Origin: Actinomyces timonensis DSM 23838
GTDB taxonomy: Bacteria > Actinomycetota > Actinomycetes > Actinomycetales > Actinomycetaceae
Direction of reading: 5' to 3'
Assembly: GCF_000295095.1 (NCBI RefSeq)
Contig: NZ_JH806634.1
Span: forward strand, 421,092-485,091
Length of the DNA stretch: 64,000 bases
Part shown: one piece after another, positions 37,205 through 45,676 of the stretch
Layout: the number at the start of each line of letters is the position of its first letter
Numbering within the stretch: position 1 is the stretch's first letter
Notes under the pieces: generated by a model
The model's database searches: none
What the model was told of the DNA's origin: nothing
The model's input: the letters and a program-made list of their open reading frames with translations, nothing else
Program-made: the position numbers and the translations under genes

Positions 37205-38898
37205 AGGCCGAGCTCCTCCAGGATCGGCAGCTTGGCGCGCACAGCCGTGCGCGCGTCCTCGGCGGTGGCCGAGTCGATGGCGATGCGCGCCAGCTCCTGG
37301 CACTCCTCGAAGGTCACGGACTTCATGACGGCGTCGACATCCGGCAGGGCGCGGGCCGTCATCGACAGGCTAGCCACGCCGAGGCCCACGAGGACGGTGG
37401 CCAGGGCCGGGTCGGCCGCGGCCTCGCCGCACACGCCCACCGGGCGGCCGCGCGGGGCCGCGCCGTCGCAGGCCTGCTTGATGAGGCGCAGCACGGCCGG
37501 CTGCCATGCCGTGGACAGGTCCGCCAGGGAGGACAGGAGGCGGTCTGCCGCCATGACGTACTGGGTGAGGTCGTTGGTGCCCACCGACGCGAAGTCGGCG
37601 TGCTCGAAGAGCTTATCCGCCATGAGGGCGGCCGAGGGGACCTCGATCATCATGCCCGCGGTCTTGAGACCGTAGGAGCGGGCCTTGTCCGTGAAGGCCT
37701 TGGCCTCGTCCGCCGTGGAGATCATGGGGGCCATGACCCACACCTTGGCGTCCGTGGCGGCCTCCGCCTTGGCCAGCGCCTCGAGCTGGTGCTCCAGGAC
37801 GTCGGGGTCACGGCGGGTGGTCCTGTAGGCGCGCACACCGAGGGCGGGGTTGGCCTCAGTGGCGTCGGTGAGGAACGGCAGGGGCTTGTCCGCGCCGGCG
37901 TCCAGGGTCCGCACGACGACCTTCTTGCCGGGGAACGCGGCGAGGACCCCGGTGTAGGCCTCGACCTGCGCGTCGACGGTGGGCTCCTCGGGCTGGTCGA
38001 GGAAGCAGAACTCCGTGCGGAACAGGCCCACGCCCATGGCGCCCGCCTCCGCGGCGCTGCGGGCGCCCGCGGCGTCGCCCACGTTGGCGAGCAGCTGGAC
38101 CTCGCGGCCGTCCTTCGTCGCGCCGTCGCCGTTGAAGACGCGCACGCGGCTGGCGAGCTCCTTGGCGCGGCGCAGCGCGTCCTCGTCGGGGTTGAGCGTG
38201 ATGACGCCCTTGGTGCCGTCCACCAGGACGATGTCCCCGTCGTGGAGCGCGTCGACGACCTCGGCGCCGGTGCCCACGATGGCGGGCATGCCCAGGGCAC
38301 GGGCGAGGATCGCGGTGTGCGAGGTGGGGCCGCCCTCGGAGGTGATGAAGGCGATGACCTTCTCAGGGTCGAGCAGCGCGGTGTCCGCCGGGGCCAGGTC
38401 CTCGGCCACGAGGATGAAGGGCTCGGGCAGCATGGGGATGCCGGGCATGGGGGAGTCGGTGAGGACGGCGACGATCCGGTCTCGCACGTCGGCGACGTCG
38501 CGCGTGCGCTCGGCCATGTAGCCGCCGAGTGACTCGAGCATCGAGGACAGGGTACCGGCGGCCTCCCAGACGGCGCGCTCGGGCACGAGCTTGCGCTCGC
38601 GGACCATGGCCTGCGCGGAGGAGGTGAGGGTGGGGTCGGCGGCCATCTGCGCCGTCGTCTCCAGGAGCGTGCGCCCCTCGCCCTTGGCCTGCGCCGCGGA
38701 CAGCTCCAGGCCCTTCTTGACGGTCTGGGCCGCGGCCTCGATCCGCTCGCATTCCTTGTCGAGGTCGCGGGCGGCGTCGAGGACCGCGACCTCGGGCTCG
38801 GGGATACCCGGTGCCATGCGGGCGACTGGCCCGGCGACGAGACCGGGGCTCACGCCGATACCGGCCAGGGAAGTGGGAGATGCGTCGGACAGCGCCAT
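37201..38898 (-). CDS. ptsI: PTS enzyme I (phosphoenolpyruvate-protein phosphotransferase)
   Basis: The 565-residue protein opens with GIGVSPGLVAGPVARM and has SEGGPTSHTAILARALGMPAIVG with the phosphorylated His194, GVGLFRTEFCFLDQ, VRTLDAGADKPLPF, and the catalytic GVCGEAAADP near the C-terminus. It passes phosphate from PEP to HPr for all PTS sugars. No HPr gene is in the window. It is divergent from a free EIIB gene and cotranscribed with tesB. Confidence 0.95.
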   Translation of the reverse strand: MALSDASPTSLAGIGVSPGLVAGPVARMAPGIPEPEVAVLDAARDLDKECERIEAAAQTVKKGLELSAAQAKGEGRTLLETTAQMAADPTLTSSAQAMVRERKLVPERAVWEAAGTLSSMLESLGGYMAERTRDVADVRDRIVAVLTDSPMPGIPMLPEPFILVAEDLAPADTALLDPEKVIAFITSEGGPTSHTAILARALGMPAIVGTGAEVVDALHDGDIVLVDGTKGVITLNPDEDALRRAKELASRVRVFNGDGATKDGREVQLLANVGDAAGARSAAEAGAMGVGLFRTEFCFLDQPEEPTVDAQVEAYTGVLAAFPGKKVVVRTLDAGADKPLPFLTDATEANPALGVRAYRTTRRDPDVLEHQLEALAKAEAATDAKVWVMAPMISTADEAKAFTDKARSYGLKTAGMMIEVPSAALMADKLFEHADFASVGTNDLTQYVMAADRLLSSLADLSTAWQPAVLRLIKQACDGAAPRGRPVGVCGEAAADPALATVLVGLGVASLSMTARALPDVDAVMKSVTFEECQELARIAIDSATAEDARTAVRAKLPILEELGL

Positions 38899-39087
38899 GA
38901 GTGCTCCTCGTCAGTGATGGAGGCGGTCGTAGGGCCCATTGTGCACGCCTGGCCGCGTTCGCGGGAGGGGAACCGGAGCATGAATCACGATTGGCAGGAG
39001 TCTTCGCCCATGGAGGAGACACAGTCCCCGAGAAAGTGATGGAGGTCACATGGTGGCGAGCCGTGCTCGGTGGGGTCGGGGGAGTCT

Positions 39088-39127
39088 GATAATAGGTATC
39101 GGTCACTCCCGCACGGCGACGTGCGGG
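39088..39127 (+). promoter_or_regulatory. -10 element and leader hairpin upstream of EIIB
   Basis: Gataat at 39088-39093 is a good -10 element; the -35 region is poor. The transcript would start near 39100. A 7-bp hairpin (39108-39114 with 39121-39127, loop ggcgac) would then form just before the GAAGGAG ribosome site of the EIIB gene. The rest of the ptsI/EIIB divergent region (38899-39158) shows no further clear motif. Confidence 0.4.
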
Positions 39128-39158
39128 CCGCGCATGAAGGTCGAGTGAAGGAGTAGCG

Positions 39159-39389
39159 ATGAGCGCGACAGCGAAGAGCATTGTCGCTGGCCTCGGTGGC
39201 AGCGAGAACATCACGGTCCTCGAGCCGTGCATCACCCGGCTCCGGGTCGAGGTGGTCGACCAGGACAAGGTCGACGAGGAGGCGCTGAGGGCCACAGGGG
39301 CCTTCGGCGTGGTCCGCTCCGGCACTGTTGTGCAGGTCGTCGTCGGCCCGACGGCGGACGCCCTCGCCGACGAGATCGCGTCGCTCTGA
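39159..39389 (+). CDS. PTS glucose/GlcNAc-family EIIB protein (stand-alone), copy 1
   Basis: The 76-residue product is a single EIIB domain: AKSIVAGLGGSENITVLEPCITRLRVEV, with the phosphorylated Cys24 in EPCITRLR, and a closing VVQVVVGPTADAL. It passes phosphate from EIIA to the sugar bound by EIIC. GAAGGAG precedes the ATG. It stands alone, divergent from ptsI, and is the closest EIIB gene to EI. Two other EIIB genes lie 3-4 kb downstream. Confidence 0.9.
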   Translation: MSATAKSIVAGLGGSENITVLEPCITRLRVEVVDQDKVDEEALRATGAFGVVRSGTVVQVVVGPTADALADEIASL

Positions 39390-39659
39390 GCTGCCAGCGG
39401 CCGTCGCAGGGCCGCCCCGGCGCGGCGGTCCGGGCCGCTTCCCCATCGCCGTCCCCGTCCGTGGCTTTCCCGGGCCCTCGCGGGCGCGACGCGCCGGTGG
39501 GCGGCTTTGGCACTCCGGCGCCGACTGTGAAAGGCTTGCCGCAACACGCGGGGCCCATCCTGTTCCTACGACCGCGACTGACTACGGCGTCACCTCGGCG
39601 GGAGGGTCCGCACCCGATCCATCCAGAGCGCGACGGCATCGCACGAGCGCTCCCGGCGT

Positions 39660-39671
39660 GAGAGCGCTCTC
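39660..39671. promoter_or_regulatory. candidate malQ operator
   Basis: Gagagcgctctc is a perfect 12-bp palindrome with a central GC, 20 bases upstream of the malQ start. A related half (gagcgctc) sits at 39645-39652. This resembles LacI/MalR-type operators, though no regulator gene is linked. The EIIB-malQ gap (39390-39691) holds no gene. Confidence 0.45.
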
Positions 39672-39691
39672 GAGAACAGGCGGCACTGCCC

Positions 39692-41878
39692 ATGACTGAG
39701 TCGACCCCCGTTGGAACCTCCTCTGACGAGCCCGCGGGCGAGGACCTCAAGCGCCTCGCGGAGATGCACGGCGTCTCCACCGAGTACTGGGACTACCACG
39801 GCAACCGCGCCGCCCCCACCCGCGCCACCCTCGTGGCGGTGCTCGCCGCCCTCGGTGTCGCCGCGGCGACCGACGCCCAGATCAAGGACTCGCTGGCCGA
39901 TGCCGAGCTGGCCCCCTGGAGGCGCATCCTCCCGCCGACGGTCGTGCGCCGGCAGGGCTGGGCGGCCCCTGTGGCCGTCCACGTCCCCGACGGCGCCGCG
40001 GTCAAGGCGCGCGTCGAACTGGAGTCCGGGGGGTCGGTGGAGCTGGAGCAGGCCGAGGACTGGGAGCGACCGCGGGAGGTCGACGGCGTTCTGACCGGCC
40101 GCGCCTCGTTCCGCATCCCCGGGGACCTCCCGCTGGGCTGGCACACCCTCGTGGCCGAGATCGACGCCGCTGAGGGCCGCCCCGCCACCACCGCCACGGC
40201 CGCGCTGGCGATGACCCCTGACCGTCTTGAGCTCCCCGAGAGCCTGGGGGAGCGCGGCTGGGGCGTCATGGCGCAGCTCTACTCCGCGCGCTCGGCCGAC
40301 TCCTGGGGCATGGGGGATGCCGACGACCTCACCGAGCTCGCCTCCTTCTTCGGCGACGAGGGCGCGGACTTCCTGCTCATCAACCCCCTGCACGCGGCCG
40401 AGCCCTCGGGGGAGATGACGCCGTCGCCCTACCTCCCGGTCACCCGGCGCTTCGTCAACCCGATCTACATCCGCCCCGAGGCCATCCCGGAGATGACCCG
40501 CCTGTCCGGGCCGCGCCGCTCGCTCATCCAGTGGTCCCTGGAGGAGCTCGCCGCGACCAACCGCACCGTCGACCCGATCGACCGGGACACCATCTGGAAG
40601 CTCAAGCGCGATGCCCTCGAGGTCGTCTTCTCCGCCGGGCGCTCGCGCTCCCGGCGCCGGGACTTCGAGCGCTTCCGCGCCGAGGCGGGCGAGGGCCTGG
40701 AGCGCTTCGCCCTGTGGTGCGCGCTCACCGAGAAGCACGGCAAGATGGCCGACTGGCCCGAGAACCTCAAGGACCCGTCCTCGGCCTTCGTGGCCAACGA
40801 GGCCCGCGCCCTGACCGACCGCATCGACTTCTACGCCTGGCTCCAGTGGATCGTCGACGAGCAGCTCGCGCGGGCCCAGGAGCAGGCCAAGGCCTCCGGC
40901 ATGGCGCTGGGGATCATGGACGACCTGGCCGTGGGCGTCCACGCCCAGGGCGCCGATGTCTGGTCCGAGCCCGAGGCCTTCGCCTCCGGCATCGAGGTGG
41001 GCGCCCCGCCGGACATGTACAACCAGCTGGGGCAGAACTGGTCCCAGCCGCCGTGGAGCCCCGTCTACATGGCTGAGACCGCCTACCAGCCCCTGCGGGA
41101 CGTGGTCCGCACCGTCCTGCGCCACGCCGGCGCGCTGCGCGTCGACCACGTCATCGGGCTCTTCCGCCTGTGGTGGATCCCCAAGGGCATGGGCGCGGCC
41201 TCCGGCGCGTACGTGCGCTACGACCACGAGGCGATGGTCGGCGTGGTGCTGCTGGAGGCCTACCGCGCCGGCGCCGTCATCATCGGCGAGGACCTGGGGA
41301 CCGTGGAGCCCTGGGCGCGCGACTACCTGGCCAGCCGCGGGGTGCTGGGAACCTCCGTCCTCTGGTTCGAGAAGCAGGGCGACGGCTGGCCGCTGCAGCC
41401 GCAGGACTACCGGCGCCTCGCCCTGTCCACGGTCAACACCCACGACCTTCCCCCCACCGCGGGGTACCTCGCCGACGAGCATGTGGCCCTGCGCGAGCGC
41501 CTCGGGCTCCTGGCGGACCCGGTCGAGCAGGTGCGCGCCGAGGCGGACCTGGAGCGCAACCGGATGATCGAGCGTCTGCGCGAGCACAGGCTGCTGGGAG
41601 CCAACCCCTCCGAGCGCGAGATCGTCGAGGCGCTCCACCGCTACATCGTGCGCACCCCCTCGGCGCTCATCGGCGTCGCCCTCGTGGACTGCGTCGGCGA
41701 GCGCAGGACGCAGAACCAGCCGGGGACGGACCAGGAGTACCCGAACTGGAGGATCCCCCTGGCGGACAGCTCGGGCGAGCCGGTCCTCATCGAGGACCTC
41801 CCGGGCAACGCGAGGCTGGCGAGCCTCTTCCAGGCGATCCGCCAGGAGATGGGGCAGCGGCGCACGCCCCGGGACTGA
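39692..41878 (+). CDS. malQ: 4-alpha-glucanotransferase (amylomaltase, GH77)
   Basis: The 728-residue protein has the long N-terminal extension usual in actinobacterial MalQ (about 200 residues, immunoglobulin-like), then the GH77 barrel: GVMAQLYSARSADSWGMGDADDL, YLPVTRRFVNPIYI, ALRVDHVIGLFRLWWIP with the nucleophile Asp, IIGEDLGTVEPWARDYL with the acid/base Glu, and VNTHDLPPTAGYL with the third Asp. It transfers maltodextrin segments and releases glucose. Its neighbours are PTS genes, which suggests that liberated glucose enters phosphorylated metabolism. The ribosome site is weak (GGCGG). Confidence 0.93.
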   Translation: MTESTPVGTSSDEPAGEDLKRLAEMHGVSTEYWDYHGNRAAPTRATLVAVLAALGVAAATDAQIKDSLADAELAPWRRILPPTVVRRQGWAAPVAVHVPDGAAVKARVELESGGSVELEQAEDWERPREVDGVLTGRASFRIPGDLPLGWHTLVAEIDAAEGRPATTATAALAMTPDRLELPESLGERGWGVMAQLYSARSADSWGMGDADDLTELASFFGDEGADFLLINPLHAAEPSGEMTPSPYLPVTRRFVNPIYIRPEAIPEMTRLSGPRRSLIQWSLEELAATNRTVDPIDRDTIWKLKRDALEVVFSAGRSRSRRRDFERFRAEAGEGLERFALWCALTEKHGKMADWPENLKDPSSAFVANEARALTDRIDFYAWLQWIVDEQLARAQEQAKASGMALGIMDDLAVGVHAQGADVWSEPEAFASGIEVGAPPDMYNQLGQNWSQPPWSPVYMAETAYQPLRDVVRTVLRHAGALRVDHVIGLFRLWWIPKGMGAASGAYVRYDHEAMVGVVLLEAYRAGAVIIGEDLGTVEPWARDYLASRGVLGTSVLWFEKQGDGWPLQPQDYRRLALSTVNTHDLPPTAGYLADEHVALRERLGLLADPVEQVRAEADLERNRMIERLREHRLLGANPSEREIVEALHRYIVRTPSALIGVALVDCVGERRTQNQPGTDQEYPNWRIPLADSSGEPVLIEDLPGNARLASLFQAIRQEMGQRRTPRD

Positions 41879-41887
41879 CTGACGCGA

Positions 41888-41925
41888 ATGGGGCGGGCCC
41901 AGCCGATCGGCTGGGCCCGCCCCAT
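41888..41925. terminator. 38-bp perfect palindrome, bidirectional terminator
   Basis: The segment is a perfect palindrome of two 19-base arms centred on gatc. It lies 9 bases after the malQ stop and 41 bases before the end of the convergent EIIA gene. It should terminate both transcripts. Confidence 0.85.
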
Positions 41926-41966
41926 GGTGTTCCCGAGGCCATTCCTCCCCGGGGCTGCGAGCCTGC

Positions 41967-42434
41967 TTAGGACCAGGTGATGAGCGCGTCCCCGGGAGCC
42001 GCTGCGGTGCCCGGGGCGGTGAGTGCCAGGGCGGCCTCATCGGCCTCGAGGGCGATGATCGGGACGATCGGGTTGAGCCCGCCCGCCTCGATGCCAGCCG
42101 GGTTCCACGTCACGACGGGATCCCCGGCGGATACGCGCGCCCCCTCGGCGCAGTGCACGGTGAAGCCCGCGCCTCCCAGGCCGACGGTGTCCAGCCCCAG
42201 GTGGACGAGCACGCCCCGCCCGTCATCGGCGGTGATGACGAAGGCGTGCGGGTGGATCTTCGCCACGCGCCCGGTGATCGGCGCCGCAGCGGTCACCTCG
42301 GCGGGGGAGGCGGGGTCGCGGGCCGGATCGACGGCGAGCCCGGGCCCGACCAGCCGGCCGGAGAAGACCGGGTCCGGGACGTCATCGAGGGAGACGACGC
42401 TCCCGGCCAGCGGGGAGAGGACGTCCAGTGTCAT
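41967..42434 (-). CDS. crr: PTS glucose-type EIIA protein
   Basis: The 155-residue protein is an EIIA(Glc) domain: SPLAGSVVSLDDVPDPVFSG at the start, AKIHPHAFVITADDGRGVLVHLGLDTVGL with the phosphorylated His78, and GFTVHCAEGARVSAGDPVV. It takes phosphate from HPr and passes it to EIIB. Its start overlaps the stop of the EIIB gene by 4 bases. It may also act in regulation of sugar uptake, as EIIA(Glc) does elsewhere. Confidence 0.92.
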   Translation of the reverse strand: MTLDVLSPLAGSVVSLDDVPDPVFSGRLVGPGLAVDPARDPASPAEVTAAAPITGRVAKIHPHAFVITADDGRGVLVHLGLDTVGLGGAGFTVHCAEGARVSAGDPVVTWNPAGIEAGGLNPIVPIIALEADEAALALTAPGTAAAPGDALITWS

Positions 42435-42661
42435 CGGAGGTCCTCGATCTCCTCGCAGATGGTGTCAGCGTTGGGGCCGACGACGACCTGCACGACGTCG
42501 CCGACGGTGACGACGCCGTGCGCGCCGGCGGCCTTGAGCGCGGCCTCGTCGACGACGGACGCGTTCTCCAGCTCGCAGCGCAGCCGGGTGATGCAGGGCT
42601 CGATCTCGACGATGTTGTCGAAACCGCCGAGGGCGTCAAGGATCTGCTGTGCCTGGGACAT
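42431..42661 (-). CDS. PTS glucose/GlcNAc-family EIIB protein, copy 2
   Basis: The 76-residue product is a single EIIB domain with the phosphorylated Cys23 in IEPCITRLRCEL and the closing VVQVVVGPNADTI. It is translationally coupled to the EIIA gene. A HutC/DasR-type operator lies about 110 bases upstream, so it is probably under GntR control. It is clearly paralogous to copies 1 and 3. Confidence 0.92.
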   Translation of the reverse strand: MSQAQQILDALGGFDNIVEIEPCITRLRCELENASVVDEAALKAAGAHGVVTVGDVVQVVVGPNADTICEEIEDLR

Positions 42662-42771
42662 GGTGTGCTCCTCCTGGATCGGTGGGCGCGGCTGCGGTGG
42701 GCGGCCGGAGATCATGGGGTGTGGTGGAACGATACCGTTGATCGGGAGCGCCATCACTCCGGCCTCAGCGG

Positions 42772-42783
42772 TGGTCCATACCA
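42772..42783. promoter_or_regulatory. HutC/DasR-type operator upstream of EIIB copy 2
   Basis: Tggtccatacca is an inverted TGGT/ACCA pair matching 10 of 12 positions of the TGGTCTAGACCA core bound by DasR/NagR-type GntR proteins. A second inverted pair (ccatac 42776-42781, gtatgg 42787-42792) overlaps it. A GntR-HutC gene is 350 bases away. Confidence 0.55.
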
Positions 42784-42872
42784 ATCGTATGGTGGCATCG
42801 GGGGCCGGGCGCTGTCCACTCCCGCTGCCCCGCGCGGCGCGGCGGGGGAGGGGGATGGGCGCTGCGGCGGGG

Positions 42873-43133
42873 TCAGTCGCCGTCGTCGGGCCAGAGCTTC
42901 TCGGAGGCCTCCGTGGCGAGCGTGTCGGCATTGGGGCCCACGACCACCTGGACGACCCTGCCCGCGGAGGTCGCCCCGTGCGCGCCCACGGCCCGAAGAG
43001 CGGCGCGGTCCACCGCCGCCGGATCATGGACCTCGATCCGCAGCCGGGTGATGCACGGCTCCAGGCTGTCGATGTTGTCGGCGCCGCCGAGGGCGGCGAT
43101 GAGGGTGTCCAGATCAAGGGGGCGCGGGCTCAT
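42873..43133 (-). CDS. PTS glucose/GlcNAc-family EIIB protein, copy 3
   Basis: The 86-residue product has the EIIB signature with Cys27 in LEPCITRLRIEV and VVQVVVGPNADTL. It carries an acidic C-terminal tail of about 10 residues. Its start overlaps the stop of the GntR gene by 4 bases (ATGA), which ties its expression to the regulator rather than to EIIA. Confidence 0.9.
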   Translation of the reverse strand: MSPRPLDLDTLIAALGGADNIDSLEPCITRLRIEVHDPAAVDRAALRAVGAHGATSAGRVVQVVVGPNADTLATEASEKLWPDDGD

Positions 43134-43921
43134 GAGGCACTCCTGGTTCGCAGGGCGGAGGGGCGGGACGCCGCGGGCTGGGGGGCGGACACCGGCACCC
43201 ACAGGGTATAGCGGTCCGCTCGGTAGAGCGAGCGGGAGTAGTCCACTGCGACGTCGTCATGGAAGGCTCGGCGGGTGATGTCGAGGGCCGGGGAGCCCTC
43301 GGGCACGCCCAGCAGGATCGCCTCCTCGGCGGAGGCGACGTGCCCCTGGATGACGTCCTCGCCCCACTGCGGGGCGAGATCCACCTCGCCCAGGCGCTGG
43401 TAGAGGGAGAAGTCGAGCGGACCCTCGAGCAGCCCTGGCAGGAGGGAGGGGGACAGCCAGTTCTCCTCGATCGCCATCGGCGTCGAGTCCGCCGTGCGCA
43501 ATCGGCGCAGGTGGTAGACGTCGTCGCCGGGGGAGATCTCCAGGGCCTGGGCCACCTGGGGGGTGGCGCGCGTTGTCTCGGCCGCCAGGAAGACGACCCC
43601 CGGCTCCATGCCCCGCCGGCGCATCTCATCGGTGAAAGAGGTCAGGCGCAGCTGGAGGTCGAGCTTGGGCTGGGAGACAAAGGTGCCCCGGCCCTGGTGG
43701 CGCTCCAGCGCGCCGTCGACGACGAGGGTGTCGATCGCCTGGCGCACCGTCATCCGGGATACGGAGAAGGTCTCGCACAGCTCCCTCTCGGAGGGGATGG
43801 GCGAGCCCGGCTCGAGGCCGTCGGCGATGAGCGCGAGGAGGTGGTCCCTCACGACGACGTACTTGGCGGGCGCGCGGGCCGAGCGGGAGCGGCGGCTCGA
43901 TGAGGCTGATGAGGAGGTCAT
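43130..43921 (-). CDS. GntR/HutC-family regulator (NagR/DasR-like)
   Basis: The 263-residue protein has an N-terminal winged helix (KYVVVRDHLLALI, IPSERELCETFSVSRMTVRQAIDTL, LERHQGRGTFVSQPK) and a C-terminal UTRA effector domain (SFTDEMRRRGMEPG, PMAIEENWLSPSLL, VPEGSPALDITRRAF). HutC-type members such as DasR sense glucosamine-6-phosphate or GlcNAc-6-phosphate. Two matching operators lie upstream of the EIIC gene and of EIIB copy 2. It probably represses this split PTS and responds to aminosugar phosphates. Confidence 0.88.
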   Translation of the reverse strand: MTSSSASSSRRSRSARAPAKYVVVRDHLLALIADGLEPGSPIPSERELCETFSVSRMTVRQAIDTLVVDGALERHQGRGTFVSQPKLDLQLRLTSFTDEMRRRGMEPGVVFLAAETTRATPQVAQALEISPGDDVYHLRRLRTADSTPMAIEENWLSPSLLPGLLEGPLDFSLYQRLGEVDLAPQWGEDVIQGHVASAEEAILLGVPEGSPALDITRRAFHDDVAVDYSRSLYRADRYTLWVPVSAPQPAASRPSALRTRSAS

Positions 43922-44024
43922 GGCGTTCTCGGGAAGGGGGCCAGGGGCGGAGTGCCGGTGCCGTCCCATTCTGCCCCGCGTCTCCGGGACAATGTGCGGT
44001 CTTGGGGCAGCGCGGCGAGCCCAT

Positions 44025-44053
44025 TTGACATCAGACCTCCCGTGCGGTTCAGT
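44025..44053 (+). promoter_or_regulatory. promoter of the EIIC gene
   Basis: Ttgaca at 44025-44030 is a consensus -35 box, followed after 17 bases by ttcagt (44048-44053) as a modest -10. Transcription would start around 44060, within the adjacent operator, so a bound GntR protein would block it. The gap 43922-44173 holds no gene. Confidence 0.55.
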
Positions 44054-44062
44054 GGAGCCAAG

Positions 44063-44074
44063 TGGTCCAGACGT
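44063..44074. promoter_or_regulatory. HutC/DasR-type operator at the EIIC promoter
   Basis: Tggtccagacgt matches 9 of 12 positions of TGGTCTAGACCA; the left half TGGTCcAGAC is near perfect and the right half degenerate. It overlaps the predicted transcription start. A further half-site (ggtccac) is at 44094-44100. Confidence 0.5.
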
Positions 44075-44173
44075 GTTCGTCGCGGAACCGTCCGGTCCAC
44101 CTCCGCCCGTCCCTGGGCGGCCCCCCCGATCGCGGCACCGCTGCCGCGTCGCTGAGAACCTGCGGAGGTCACC

Positions 44174-45520
<1,347 letters not shown>

Positions 45521-45619
45521 GAGGCGGCCACTGGCTCTCCTTCACCGCACAGGAAGGAGGGAGGGCGGCGCGCGGGAGCGAGCAGCAGCCCTGAGCCCGC
45601 GCGGCCGCGCCTCCACGGC

Positions 45620-45659
45620 AGCGCGCTCCGGCGGATTTCCTGATCCGTCGGAGCGCGCT
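45620..45659. terminator. 17-bp hairpin terminator, one mismatch
   Basis: Bases 45620-45636 pair with 45643-45659 across ttcctg with a single G-T position. It lies 100 bases after the EIIC stop and 17 bases before the end of the convergent pepN gene. Confidence 0.75.
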
Positions 45660-45676
45660 CGTCGTTCCCGGTCCCC

